Shown: one piece after another, positions 1 through 8,797 of the stretch
Position numbering within the stretch: the first letter of the stretch is position 1
Layout of the letters: each line of letters starts with the position of its first letter
Source of the DNA: CAIVAT01 sp964473485
GTDB taxonomy: Bacteria; Bacteroidota; Bacteroidia; Bacteroidales; FEN-979
Assembly: GCA_964473485.1 (NCBI GenBank)
Contig: CAYYPH010000007.1
Location: 74,668 to 138,667 of the forward strand
Reading direction: 5' to 3'
Length of the DNA stretch: 64,000 nucleotides
Notes under the pieces: model-generated
Seen by the model: the letters and a program-made list of their open reading frames with translations, nothing else
What the model was told of the DNA's origin: nothing
The model's database searches: none
Made by a program: the position numbers and the translations under genes

Positions 1-996
1 GGGTCGGACCAGACTTCGCTGCATAACCCCTGGTCGGGAGGTTACTACCCGGCAGGGCTCACCTTCGAAGAATCGAATGCACTGATGGTTTCGGATCCTG
101 AAAAATTCAGAACGGCAGTGCAGGCCTCGTTGCGCCGGCAGGTTGCAGCCATCAGCAGAATGGCTGAGAACGGCATGTATTTCTGGGATTACGGCAACGC
201 ATTTCTGCTTGAGGCTTCCAGGGCCGGCGCCGATGTGTGCAGGCCCGATGGTTCCTTCATCTACCCATCGTATGTGCAGGATATCATGGGACCGCTGTTT
301 TTCGATTATGGTTTTGGTCCTTTCAGGTGGGTCTGCACTTCGGGAAAGGCTGAAGATCTGGCTATTACCGATGTCATAGCCGCCGGTGTGCTCGAGGAGA
401 TCGCATCCGTGGCCCCCCCGGAGGTCGAGTTACAGATGCGCGACAATATTCACTGGATACACGAAGCCGGGAAAAATAAACTGGTGGTGGGTTCGCAGGC
501 AAGGATCCTTTATGCCGATTGCGAAGGCAGGATAAAAATTGCCAGGGCTTTCAACGACGCCATCCGCGATGGAAAGATCTCCGCACCGGTCGTGTTAGGC
601 CGCGACCATCACGATGTATCCGGCACCGATTCTCCTTTCAGGGAGACCTCGAATATCTATGACGGATCCTCGTTCACTGCCGATATGGCGATCCAGAATG
701 TTATCGGCGACAGCTTCAGGGGCGCCACCTGGGTATCGATACACAATGGCGGCGGAGTGGGATGGGGCGAAGTGATCAACGGCGGGTTCGGCATGTTGCT
801 CGACGGCTCCGCCGAAGCTGACCGCAGGCTTCGTCAGATGCTTCACTGGGATGTCAACAACGGAATTGCCAGGCGTGCCTGGGCCCGCAACCATGAGGCT
901 GTCTTCGCCATTAAAAAAGCCATGGAAACTGAGCCCGCGCTGAAAGTGACCCTGCCCAGCATGGTCGACGACCGGTGGATCGAAGGAAGCCTCTGA
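1..996 (+). CDS. hutU: Urocanate hydratase, 3' part (5' end outside window)
   Basis: This is the C-terminal 331 residues of urocanase, the NAD-dependent cytosolic enzyme that hydrates urocanate to imidazolonepropionate in histidine breakdown. The reading frame is open from base 1, so the gene continues upstream of the window; the internal ATG at 85 is not the real start. Family marks are the GRDHHD segment, the run from SGTDSPFRET to MAIQNVIGD, and the glycine-rich HNGGGVGWGE motif near residues 245-255 of the visible part. The gene ends two bases before the convergent lipoprotein gene. Other hut genes would be expected just upstream, outside the window. Family assignment is very secure. Confidence 0.95.
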   Translation, partial: GSDQTSLHNPWSGGYYPAGLTFEESNALMVSDPEKFRTAVQASLRRQVAAISRMAENGMYFWDYGNAFLLEASRAGADVCRPDGSFIYPSYVQDIMGPLFFDYGFGPFRWVCTSGKAEDLAITDVIAAGVLEEIASVAPPEVELQMRDNIHWIHEAGKNKLVVGSQARILYADCEGRIKIARAFNDAIRDGKISAPVVLGRDHHDVSGTDSPFRETSNIYDGSSFTADMAIQNVIGDSFRGATWVSIHNGGGVGWGEVINGGFGMLLDGSAEADRRLRQMLHWDVNNGIARRAWARNHEAVFAIKKAMETEPALKVTLPSMVDDRWIEGSL

Positions 997-998
997 CC

Positions 999-1988
999 CT
1001 AGAAATTCTTACTTACCAGCGACTGGTTTTTGATACCCGTTGAATCAACAGGATTATTCACCTCCTGGCGGACGATCCCGTACCGGTTATTGATCCAGAA
1101 AACCGACGAACGGGTTGTTTTACCACCCACCACCGGAACCTGTTCCTGGAAAAGGAACCGGTAGCAGATGAAATTGCCCGCCGGAGTGGTTGTCAACAGG
1201 TTTGTGTCGAGCAGCGTTACGGCGGTGGTATCGCTGTTGATGACGGATTTGTAGGAGACCCCGATCTTTGCATTGATAGGGAAAACAACCTGGTGGAAAG
1301 TCAGTGATGAATCAAGAGACATGGTGAACCTGTCGGGAGAAATACCCCATTTCAGGTTCCAGTTCATGCCGCCCCATGCACATGCCTGGCTGGTGTTGCC
1401 CGTAAAGAAATAGTCGGAAGGCATTGCCACGATGGTGCGCTGCAGCTGGCAGGTGTCGCCGTTCAGCAGGTTAACACCGTACTGCCAGTTGTTGCCCTGT
1501 TTCCCAAAATTGAAATACTTAACCGAATCGGCAGGAACCTGCACCGAAGCCATGTTACCCGCCCAGCTGATGTATTCATTTCCTGCATTGCCGCATTCGT
1601 TCCCCGACATGCGCAGATCGATGGTTGTTTCGTCGATGAAATTGGCATACCCGCTCAGGCTCCAGTTTTTGCATTTGGGGTTTTCCGGATCACTGTTTTC
1701 TACCTTGAAATAGATCGTTCCGTTGAGGAACTGAAATACCCGCAGCACACTGGTTTCTTTGGCAAATAGGATTCCCGACATGGTTTTGCCACCGGCATCC
1801 AAATAAAAAACAACCAGTCCTGTCTGCTTGATATTCTGGTTGTCCTTGAATGCCGTGATCACCCCTTTCCACGATCCTATGAAACTATCCTGGGTTTTTG
1901 TCAAGGGATCAAAGCCCGATTTCTTCTTACATCCTGAAGCGGAAATAATCATGATGGCAAACAGGAAAAAAATGGTGGTGCGATTCAT
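999..1988 (-). CDS. Putative lipoprotein, unknown function
   Basis: This protein of about 329 residues starts with a lipoprotein signal: a charged MNRTT, a hydrophobic stretch and an ASGC lipobox with the acylated cysteine near residue 20, followed by lysines. The ATG at 1988 is preferred over one 33 bases upstream because it puts the signal peptide at the N-terminus. The rest is probably beta-rich, with many Thr, Asn, Gly and aromatic residues. Residues around 30-130 (GSWKGVITAF, then DLRMSGNECGNAG) look like a lipocalin- or META-like barrel, as in many Bacteroidota lipoproteins, but I do not recognise a family. It probably sits in the periplasm or outer membrane. It is convergent with hutU. 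Confidence 0.75.
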   Translation of the reverse strand: MNRTTIFFLFAIMIISASGCKKKSGFDPLTKTQDSFIGSWKGVITAFKDNQNIKQTGLVVFYLDAGGKTMSGILFAKETSVLRVFQFLNGTIYFKVENSDPENPKCKNWSLSGYANFIDETTIDLRMSGNECGNAGNEYISWAGNMASVQVPADSVKYFNFGKQGNNWQYGVNLLNGDTCQLQRTIVAMPSDYFFTGNTSQACAWGGMNWNLKWGISPDRFTMSLDSSLTFHQVVFPINAKIGVSYKSVINSDTTAVTLLDTNLLTTTPAGNFICYRFLFQEQVPVVGGKTTRSSVFWINNRYGIVRQEVNNPVDSTGIKNQSLVSKNF

Positions 1989-2033
1989 GGGAGCATGATT
2001 GGTTGGTGAGCGCTGTTGCAAAGTAACGGCGAA

Positions 2034-2741
2034 TTATTCAAAAAAAGTATATTCATACCGCAGAAAATAATTCCTGCTGAAGGTTCTTCCCCGGCCATCC
2101 TGGAACACTTCAACCTCATGGGCGGTGCCGTCGTCATTGTATGTTCTGCTCACTCTCAGTATCACCTCACCGTTTTCATCCGTTTCTTCCTCAAGGATCA
2201 CCTGGCCTTTCTCATTCCTCGTGATTTTCGATTCAGGCTTTTCTGTGGCTTCATGTTCTGGAAGAGGCAAGGGCGATCCCTCCCCGTCGGTAACCTCATG
2301 GTTAACGATTTTGTCGCCGTCCCACTCAAACGTCTCAACCTGTTCGATCTCATCTTCATCCGTCCGCGTGGTTTTAATGACCAGCTTGCCGGCCTCGTTG
2401 TATTCATAGGATATTGTATCCACTGATCCGTCGAGGTACCGCTTTTCGGCCTTCACTATTTTACCGCCTTCATCCCTGAAAAACCTGGTCTCTTCGGCGG
2501 CAAACCCGGGCTCGGTATAATACCGGTCGAGAGCCATCTCACCGTTATCATTGTATTCGTATTCATTCATCTCCTCGAATTCACCTGCCTGGCTGTACCT
2601 GGTATCCTTCAGCGGGTTTCCATCCCGGTTATATTCAATAATGTGATGGATATGTTCCTTTAATTCGGGCTGTTCGTCGTCAAAGCGCTTGATAATATAA
2701 TCAAACCTCCTGATAGTGATTGATTTAATTGTTTTTTCCAT
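2034..2741 (-). CDS. YD-repeat-like hypothetical protein
   Basis: A 235-residue protein with no signal peptide or membrane segment. It consists of short repeats in which an acidic and aromatic strand is followed by a G-K or G-E turn, for example YEYNDNGEM, YEYNEAGKLVIK, FEWDGDKIV, ITRNEKGQVILEE and VSRTYNDDGTA. This resembles the YD/RHS-type or MORN-like beta repeats seen in Bacteroidota hypothetical proteins. It is strongly acidic (many Asp and Glu). The start is ATG at 2741, about 200 bp from the divergent sigma-factor gene. The function is unknown; a structural or protein-binding role is possible, and nothing in the sequence suggests catalysis. Confidence 0.7.
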   Translation of the reverse strand: MEKTIKSITIRRFDYIIKRFDDEQPELKEHIHHIIEYNRDGNPLKDTRYSQAGEFEEMNEYEYNDNGEMALDRYYTEPGFAAEETRFFRDEGGKIVKAEKRYLDGSVDTISYEYNEAGKLVIKTTRTDEDEIEQVETFEWDGDKIVNHEVTDGEGSPLPLPEHEATEKPESKITRNEKGQVILEEETDENGEVILRVSRTYNDDGTAHEVEVFQDGRGRTFSRNYFLRYEYTFFE

Positions 2742-2862
2742 GGCAAGGTGTTATTGTGGTTCAAGGTTGCAATGATACAATAAAAGGAAGAAGAGGTAAA
2801 AATGAAAAAAATATTTTTTTTCGATGTACACCTTTTCCTTTGAGAATTGTCAATATAGATAA

Positions 2863-2900
2863 GGGACGGTTCATGCATGTTAAGTTAATAACACCGTCCC
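2863..2900 (+). repeat. Perfect 8-bp inverted repeat in sigma-factor leader
   Basis: GGGACGGT at 2863-2870 is the exact reverse complement of ACCGTCCC at 2893-2900, separated by 22 bases. It lies 43-80 bp upstream of the sigma-factor ATG. It is followed by CTAGGTC rather than a T-run, so it is not an obvious terminator. It could be an operator or an RNA leader hairpin. The rest of the 2742-2942 gap is A/T-rich and shows no clear TAnnTTTG box on either strand. Confidence 0.5.
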
Positions 2901-2942
2901 TAGGTCTTAAAACATCCATTATTAACCAAAAAAAACAATATC

Positions 2943-3530
2943 ATGAGAAAAAACTACTCTGATGAAGCAATTCTCGAAGGATTGCGAAAACGAAAGAAAA
3001 CCGTGATAGAATACCTATATCACAATTACGGACCCCTTATCAGGAATCTGGTCAGGACCAATTCAGGGACACAGCATGATTACGAGGACCTGTTTCAGGA
3101 TGGAATCATCGTTCTGTACGGACGAAGTCTTGAGTCGGGATTCACGCTGAGTTGCTCCCTGAAGACATATCTCATCGCGGTTTGCAGAAACCTTTGGATG
3201 CAGCGACTGGAGCGAAAATATAAGTTGTGGTTCCAATGTGATTACGAGGCCCATGAAGAATTCTGCTCCTATACGCTGAAAGATCAGCATGAAGGCGAAC
3301 TGGATCTGGAACGGCAAAGGCTGATGTACAAGAACATCAGAAAGTTGCCTGAGGACTGCCAGAAAATTCTGCTGATGTACGTCAATGAGACTCCTTACTG
3401 GGAGATAGCCAGGCAACTGAACGTAAAAAGCGAGGATTACATCAAATCGCGAAAATACACGTGCAAGAACCTGTTGAGAAAAAAGATTATGAATGATCCT
3501 GAATCCTATAAATTATTCGACTATGAATAG
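2943..3530 (+). CDS. ECF-like RNA polymerase sigma-70 family sigma factor
   Basis: A 195-residue alternative sigma factor that should direct RNA polymerase to a dedicated promoter set. Region 2 is visible at about residues 20-95 (HDYEDLFQDGIIVLY, then the SLKTYLIAVCRNLWMQRL helix) and region 4 with a helix-turn-helix at about 130-180 (KLPEDCQKILLMY, YWEIARQLNV, IKSRKYTCKNLLRKK). There is no region 3, as in ECF sigma factors. The last bases, ATGAATAG, overlap the ATG of the next gene, which implies translational coupling with the putative anti-sigma factor and then the CHAT protease. Sigma activity is therefore probably controlled by sequestration at the membrane. Confidence 0.88.
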   Translation: MRKNYSDEAILEGLRKRKKTVIEYLYHNYGPLIRNLVRTNSGTQHDYEDLFQDGIIVLYGRSLESGFTLSCSLKTYLIAVCRNLWMQRLERKYKLWFQCDYEAHEEFCSYTLKDQHEGELDLERQRLMYKNIRKLPEDCQKILLMYVNETPYWEIARQLNVKSEDYIKSRKYTCKNLLRKKIMNDPESYKLFDYE

Positions 3531-4302
3531 AAAAGAGATCACTTCCGATTGGATTGACCGCTTCAATGAGGGTTTATTAAATGAGGATGAGATTGAACAA
3601 TTCAACAAACAACTCTCGATCGATCCCATGTTACGGCTTGAAACCCGAATGGATGCAGAACTCAGCAGGTTGATTTCCGACCGCGATTGTCTCGCTCTCA
3701 TGGACCAGCTGAACAGTGTCATGAAGAAAGATCAGACCCTGAAAACCGGTGTTAACCTATATGTGCTGGCCGCCGGAATATTACTTCTTCTTGCAGTCAG
3801 CGCATTCCTTTTGTATTTTTCGACGGTTTATAAACCCGTGCAATACATCGGGCTTGCGGCAACGCAGTATGAATATCAGTCTTCAGGGGATCAGGCATCA
3901 ATCGCGGAACATAAGCAATCGCAAGCCGGTATCACCGAAGTGCCGGCGACCGGTGCCGATGCACTGTACCCAAACAGGTTGGCTGAAGTGTATCAGCCGT
4001 TCCCTGAGTTTGACATGCTGGCGGGTTCAGCATCGCGTTCCTCTCTGGTTTGGATCCGGAGCCCGTTAAACGGAGCCGTATTCAGTCAGGGTGAAATGAT
4101 CCGCTTCCGTTGGTCCGGAACTATGTCAGCCGGGGTTGGTCTGGTTATAATGAATAACAAAGGGGTGAAGGTTTATGAAAAGAAGATTGTTGACCCGGAG
4201 GGATTTGCAATTCCCGGCGATGGGTTGCCTTTGGGTTTGCTTTACTGGAAGATCATTGACAAGGACGACCTGGTCGCCGCCGGTAAGTTCGTTGTCCGGT
4301 AA
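3523..4302 (+). CDS. Single-pass membrane protein, putative anti-sigma factor with C-terminal Ig-like domain
   Basis: A 259-residue protein translated from the ATG at 3523, overlapping the sigma-factor stop by 8 bases; a longer in-frame start at 3493 lies inside the sigma gene and is less likely. Residues 1-75 are a charged, helical cytosolic part (DWIDRFNEGLLNEDEIEQFN), typical of anti-sigma N-terminal regions in Bacteroidota. One membrane helix covers about 78-101. A Ser/Gln-rich linker follows, then a beta-sandwich-like domain at about 176-259 (WIRSPLNGAVFSQGE, FRWSG, YWKIIDKD) that resembles Ig-like sensor domains. The sigma-binding role is inferred from position, topology and operon structure; no zinc-binding HxxxCxxC motif is present. 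Confidence 0.72.
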   Translation: MNRKEITSDWIDRFNEGLLNEDEIEQFNKQLSIDPMLRLETRMDAELSRLISDRDCLALMDQLNSVMKKDQTLKTGVNLYVLAAGILLLLAVSAFLLYFSTVYKPVQYIGLAATQYEYQSSGDQASIAEHKQSQAGITEVPATGADALYPNRLAEVYQPFPEFDMLAGSASRSSLVWIRSPLNGAVFSQGEMIRFRWSGTMSAGVGLVIMNNKGVKVYEKKIVDPEGFAIPGDGLPLGLLYWKIIDKDDLVAAGKFVVR

Positions 4303-4312
4303 CCTGACTGTG

Positions 4313-5467
4313 ATGGTATCCCCGGTATTTTTGCGGAACATGCTTGCCAGCATGATTGCGATGTGTTGGTCGGTTACCCCGATGGCGCAAACAGATAAGG
4401 CTGTCAGTGCCGGGGATGCCATTATCTCATACACTGTCACGGATTCTCTGATGTCAATTTCGGTTCGTACCCTTGATTCTGTCATGATTACGGAGCAATT
4501 GCTGAGTCCTGTTTTCTGGGATCATATCACAGCATTCAGGCGCAAACTTGCCACCGCTGACATCACCGGATTTTACAGGCTCGGCCAGATTCTCTATGTT
4601 AATCTCATCTATCCGGTCGAGAAAATGCTGAGAGGGAAAAAAAGGTTGATCATCATTACTCCCGAACCGTTTGCCGGTGTACCCTTCGAGGCTTTGGTCA
4701 TGCTCTGTGATCCGCTGATAACCAATGAAGGACAATGCTATCTCATCCATGATTATGAAGTTGAATATCGCCTGCCGGAGACCAGGAAAATTACCAGGCT
4801 GCCTGCAGAACCGCCGGTGGATTCATCGGCGGCTGGGAATGTTTATGCATTCGTGGGATTTTCGCCGGGGTTCATCGACCATCCAGGCATTGCGCCCCTG
4901 CCGGCTTCGAAACAGGAGGTGGTTGAGATTACCGGTTTATTCAGGGAAAGGGGACTCCCTTACTGGCTTGGTTCTGAGGAGTATTCAGCGAAAAGGGAGA
5001 TCATGGCTGTAGCGTCAAGGACAAAAATCCTGCATCTTGCCACCCATTTTATCTCCCATGGATCGGGAGGTCTGCCGGGAGGATTTCTTTGTGGCGATTA
5101 CAGGTCACCGCTGCCGGGTATGAACATGACAGACGGTATTCTGACCCTCGAAGAGATTGCATCGATTCCGATACATGCCGATCTTGTTGTGCTGAACGCC
5201 TGCAGAACCGGTATATACCGCGACTGTGACAATGGAGGGAAGTCGGTCCCGGAAACCTTCATCAGGGCAGGGGCACGCAATATCCTTTCTACCCTTTGGA
5301 ATATCACCGACCGTTTGGCCGGGAAATTTATGGTGGAGTTCTACGGATTTTTGCTTTCGGGAAGAACTGCTTGTGAATCTTTACGTGCCGCTAAGCTGAG
5401 GATGATCAATAACCCGGAGACCTCCCTTCCGGTTGTATGGGCTCCCTATGTACTTACTTCGAGGTAA
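4313..5467 (+). CDS. Exported CHAT-domain (caspase-like) protease
   Basis: CHAT proteins are cysteine proteases of the caspase/HetF clan. The dyad is visible as His245 in HLATH and Cys297 in NACRTG, with the usual C-terminal WAPYVLT strand near residue 376. The ATG at 4313 is chosen, 10 bases after the upstream stop, because it yields a classic signal peptide (MVSPVFLRNM, hydrophobic core, PMAQ near residue 26); the longer frame starting at 4175 would overlap the preceding gene by 128 bases. The 384-residue product has no TPR repeats, unlike most CHAT proteins, so it is a minimal form. Export to the periplasm, where the Ig-like domain of the preceding protein should lie, suggests that protein as a possible substrate; this is inference. 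Confidence 0.85.
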   Translation: MVSPVFLRNMLASMIAMCWSVTPMAQTDKAVSAGDAIISYTVTDSLMSISVRTLDSVMITEQLLSPVFWDHITAFRRKLATADITGFYRLGQILYVNLIYPVEKMLRGKKRLIIITPEPFAGVPFEALVMLCDPLITNEGQCYLIHDYEVEYRLPETRKITRLPAEPPVDSSAAGNVYAFVGFSPGFIDHPGIAPLPASKQEVVEITGLFRERGLPYWLGSEEYSAKREIMAVASRTKILHLATHFISHGSGGLPGGFLCGDYRSPLPGMNMTDGILTLEEIASIPIHADLVVLNACRTGIYRDCDNGGKSVPETFIRAGARNILSTLWNITDRLAGKFMVEFYGFLLSGRTACESLRAAKLRMINNPETSLPVVWAPYVLTSR

Positions 5468-5472
5468 AACGG

Positions 5473-5859
5473 TTACACTCCCGGTTTTGCCGCGATGGTT
5501 TCAATTTCGATCAGGGCGCCCAGTGGTAACCTTACCACTCCGTAAGCGGCACGGGCAGGGGGATTCTCAGGATAATACATGCCATAGACCGCGTTCATGG
5601 CTGCGAAGTTGTCCATATCGCTCAGGAGGCAGGTCGATTTTACGACATCAGAGAATTGGTATCCTGCTTCTTTCAGGATCTCTCCGATGTTCTTCATCAC
5701 CTGCTCGGTTTGCTCAGTTATGCCTCCTTCCGCCATCTGTCCGGTCGACGGGTCTAAGGGAATCTGTCCGGAAATAAACAGCATTCCGTTGATTTCAACG
5801 GCCTGGCTGTAAGGCCCAACGGCTTTGGGTGCGAGCGTGGTGTGGATGATCTTTTTCAT
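5473..5859 (-). CDS. ridA: RidA family imine/enamine deaminase
   Basis: A 128-residue YjgF/RidA protein. This family hydrolyses reactive 2-aminoacrylate and related imines released by PLP enzymes, acting as a cytosolic trimer. Visible family features are PKAVGPYSQA near the start, FISGQIPLDP (residues 28-37), the active-site Arg103 in NPPARAAYGV and the acidic IEIE at 117-120. Length is typical. The start is ATG at 5859. It is convergent with the CHAT gene, with five bases between stops. The intergenic stretch to lptD (5860-5922) shows nothing notable. Confidence 0.95.
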   Translation of the reverse strand: MKKIIHTTLAPKAVGPYSQAVEINGMLFISGQIPLDPSTGQMAEGGITEQTEQVMKNIGEILKEAGYQFSDVVKSTCLLSDMDNFAAMNAVYGMYYPENPPARAAYGVVRLPLGALIEIETIAAKPGV

Positions 5860-5922
5860 TGGAAAAACTTTTTAAAAATGGATGAATTCTGGTTTAACGG
5901 TTTTCTGAATGTTGTTTTTACG

Positions 5923-8637
5923 TTAATAGGCGTCACGGAAATCACGTTTCTTGTTGAGCTTCATGTCTTGTAAGATGCTGGCTTTGACATTGATGGAGAA
6001 ATTCCAGCTTTGCTGGGCCCCTTTCGGGACCCACCCGAACCTCATTTCCCAGCAATGGAGATCACGGTAAATGTCGATCGAGGTGTACGAGAGTTCATTG
6101 TGCACGAAATCCCAGCCGGTGGTAAGGGAAACCTTCCATTTTGGGGTAATATTGAGCTGCCCGTTGAATCCAAGTGTCTGTGTGATCGATGCAACCCTGG
6201 TTCGCGAGGAGCTGTTCCAGGATTTGGCATAATGAAAATTGTAGTTGACGGAAAAGCTCCACGGGATGTCAAAATCAACATAATAATCGTAATAGTCGAC
6301 GATATCCTGGCGTTCCTGATCGGTTCCCTTGTCGGCGGTCTTTTTTTTACCCACCTTTTCCGACGAAAGAGAGTAGGAGAGACCGACATCCCAGGTCGTG
6401 TTGTCGAGCCTCAGAAGCCGGCCGTTTTTCTTCCACTCCGATGTGTTGATGCGTCGGTACAGCGAATCGCGGGCATACATGTCCCAGGTACTTCCGTAAT
6501 TTATGGTCAGACCCTTGATGATGGAGCTCCTGCCGTTCATGGTGATGGGAGACCAGTTCAGCGAATCGCGTGCGATATCATACGAACACCTGATCGAGAA
6601 GTCGTCGATAAGAGGAATCTTTTTGGTGCCTGTTATCGTGTCTTTACGGTTCCTGACTTTCATTTCAAGGTTGTTGCTGATGCCGAAGCTGATCATGCCC
6701 GACTGCTGACCGGGCGGTCCGCCGTATATCGTCTTTTCAAATATCGAATACCGGGCTGGGTTGGTTTTGTTTGTGTCGTTGTCGATATACCGGTAATACC
6801 CCAGGGCGGGCGCGCCAAAGTTGGGGACGTAACTGAATGATACCGATGGCGTGACCATATGCCTGATGGCTTTGATGGGGCCTCGTTTGAACTGGTACAT
6901 GCCATAAAGCCTTGTGTTTAGCGATGAGCTTACGACAAAATCGAAGGCGTTGGCAAAACCGCTCTGGTTGCGTGTTTTGTACCCCGGCAACAAGGTGTCA
7001 CCATCCTGAATGAGCGTATCGGCCTGAAAGTATCTCCGTGTGGTTTTCAGATACATCCTGTCGGTAATATTCACTGAGTTGCTCCAGTTAACGAATTTCA
7101 GGATCCTGAATGTACCGCTTATCGGGACACTGTGTCGCATGCCGTTTTGCATGGAATCGGGCCAGTTCCCCTTCAGAAAGGTCGAATCGCTGGTGTTGTA
7201 ACGGTTTTCGGCATCGAGGTTATATTTCATCTGGATCTGCTCGTACCACCTGAGTTTACCCGCTGGATTCTTTCGTCGGAAAGGGTAGAACTGGTTGACT
7301 GAAAATGCCAGCTGCGGCAGCGTGATGCTGATGGTTTTGTTGAGGGTGTTCTGGCTGTGGTTGAAGTTCAGGTTGAGGTAGTATTTCCCGGCAAAGTTGG
7401 TTGAATAATTGATACTTGACTGGAAGGTGTTGGATAGGTACGACTGGGTGCTCGATGAAAGATTGTATTTGTTGTAAGTGTTGCTTACAATGTTGACATT
7501 GGCAGAAAAGGAACTGTGGGGTCTTGCCTTGGGATCCTGGTTGTGCATCCACCTTACCTGGAAATCCTTTGATTTATTGTAGTCGTCCGATCCGGTTGCG
7601 CCCGTTATGTTTACGGCATAGCTGAAGTTGAACGCCCCGTTGTAATGATACCGTTTGTTGTACCGCATGCTTGGCTTTACGGCCCAGCTGCCCCGGGTAT
7701 AGATATCGCCGGTAACCTGCAGGTCGAAATACTGGCTGGCAGCCCAGTAGTAGCCGAAATTCTCAAAGAAAAAACCCCTGTTGGCCGATTCTCCGTAGGT
7801 TGGCAGAAGGATTCCCGATCGCTGACCGGTACGGTTGGGAAAATAGCCGAACGGAATGAATAGGGGAGTTCCCACCCCCGCAATTTCCATATAGGCCGGC
7901 CCGGTGATAACCCTTTTGCCCGGTATCACCTTCCCTTTGCTGAACCTGAAGGCGAAATGGGGATCCTCGGGGTGGTCGCAGGTAGTGTACGCCCCCGATT
8001 TCATATAGGTGATGTCGTTCTCCATCTTTTTCACTACGGTGCCGTGCAGGTAGCCCTCATCCTGCTTGGTGTAAACGGCCTTGATGTAACCACGTTTCGT
8101 GGTGTAATTGTAATTGATCTCTTTGGCTTTGAAAGTTTGCGATCCCTGGGTAAAGTCGGGGGTGCCGGCCTCCTTGCCGGTAGAATCGGGCACCCCTTTT
8201 GCATACACTGCATTGTTAGGGAAGTCGATCTCCACATAGGCTGCCTTCAGATTGATATCCTGGTATTTGATGTCGGCTTCATTGTACAGATATACCTTTT
8301 GTTTTTTGATTTCAAAACGCAGCGAATCTTTGGAAGCATAATCGACGGTGGCCTCGAGTAAGTTTTTTTTCTTTTGCAGTTTGGCAAGACTGTCGGTTTT
8401 CAAGGTGTCCTGCGATACGGAATCAGAACGGATGGTCTTAATCAGCAATGAATCGCCCGTGGCCGTGAACTGCCTTGATGGCTGTGTCAGCTCGCGGGCC
8501 TGATTAACCTGGCCGGATGTATCGGGAAGGGCTATGGCTGACTTTGCGGTGTCCTGTGCCATCTGACTGAACGGCAGTACAAACAACACCATGACCAGGA
8601 TCAAGCGGGAATATGTTGTTGATAATTTCGTTAACAA
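5923..8637 (-). CDS. lptD: LptD-like LPS-assembly outer-membrane protein
   Basis: A 904-residue outer-membrane protein related to LptD/OstA, which inserts lipopolysaccharide into the outer leaflet. After a signal peptide (hydrophobic LILVMVLFVLPF, then QMAQ) and a Ser/Thr/Asp-rich linker comes an OstA-like jellyroll part at about residues 90-240 (YNEADIKYQD, AAYVEIDFPNNAVYAKG). The remainder is a large barrel with alternating strands and frequent Asn/Tyr. The LptD-type segment GTPLFIPFGYFPNRTGQRSG lies near residue 255. The only upstream initiator in frame is TTG at 8637, as an in-frame stop lies 24-26 bases further upstream. The LptA-like gene at 11055-12602 is probably its partner. Confidence 0.85.
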   Translation of the reverse strand: MLTKLSTTYSRLILVMVLFVLPFSQMAQDTAKSAIALPDTSGQVNQARELTQPSRQFTATGDSLLIKTIRSDSVSQDTLKTDSLAKLQKKKNLLEATVDYASKDSLRFEIKKQKVYLYNEADIKYQDINLKAAYVEIDFPNNAVYAKGVPDSTGKEAGTPDFTQGSQTFKAKEINYNYTTKRGYIKAVYTKQDEGYLHGTVVKKMENDITYMKSGAYTTCDHPEDPHFAFRFSKGKVIPGKRVITGPAYMEIAGVGTPLFIPFGYFPNRTGQRSGILLPTYGESANRGFFFENFGYYWAASQYFDLQVTGDIYTRGSWAVKPSMRYNKRYHYNGAFNFSYAVNITGATGSDDYNKSKDFQVRWMHNQDPKARPHSSFSANVNIVSNTYNKYNLSSSTQSYLSNTFQSSINYSTNFAGKYYLNLNFNHSQNTLNKTISITLPQLAFSVNQFYPFRRKNPAGKLRWYEQIQMKYNLDAENRYNTSDSTFLKGNWPDSMQNGMRHSVPISGTFRILKFVNWSNSVNITDRMYLKTTRRYFQADTLIQDGDTLLPGYKTRNQSGFANAFDFVVSSSLNTRLYGMYQFKRGPIKAIRHMVTPSVSFSYVPNFGAPALGYYRYIDNDTNKTNPARYSIFEKTIYGGPPGQQSGMISFGISNNLEMKVRNRKDTITGTKKIPLIDDFSIRCSYDIARDSLNWSPITMNGRSSIIKGLTINYGSTWDMYARDSLYRRINTSEWKKNGRLLRLDNTTWDVGLSYSLSSEKVGKKKTADKGTDQERQDIVDYYDYYVDFDIPWSFSVNYNFHYAKSWNSSSRTRVASITQTLGFNGQLNITPKWKVSLTTGWDFVHNELSYTSIDIYRDLHCWEMRFGWVPKGAQQSWNFSINVKASILQDMKLNKKRDFRDAY

Positions 8638-8732
8638 CTTCTTTTCCGTATTCCGGCGTTAATATTTTATCTTTGTTTTTTTAAGTAAAAAAAAGAATAA
8701 ACCGGCGTAAAAGACCGTTCTACTTTGGGTTT

Positions 8733-8740
8733 CAAAACTA
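8733..8740 (-). promoter_or_regulatory. Putative -7 box upstream of lptD-like gene
   Basis: On the minus strand this reads TAGTTTTG, matching the Bacteroidota TAnnTTTG element, with a TTG (8757-8759) 16 bp upstream. It would give a leader of about 90 bases. The same 8638-8797 gap also contains a plus-strand TATCTTTG at 8668-8675, which could serve the divergent amidase gene. Confidence 0.4.
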
Positions 8741-8797
8741 CTCAAAAATATCGGACCAAGGCCCTTTTTAAGATACTTTAACACTCATAGATCACGA

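Noticed and set aside
4175..4312. Longer start for the CHAT gene
   Set aside because: It would overlap the preceding gene by 128 bases, and the ATG at 4313 gives a clear signal peptide.
6010..6840. A 276-codon open frame opposite the lptD-like gene
   Set aside because: No recognisable domain; the opposite strand encodes a coherent barrel protein.
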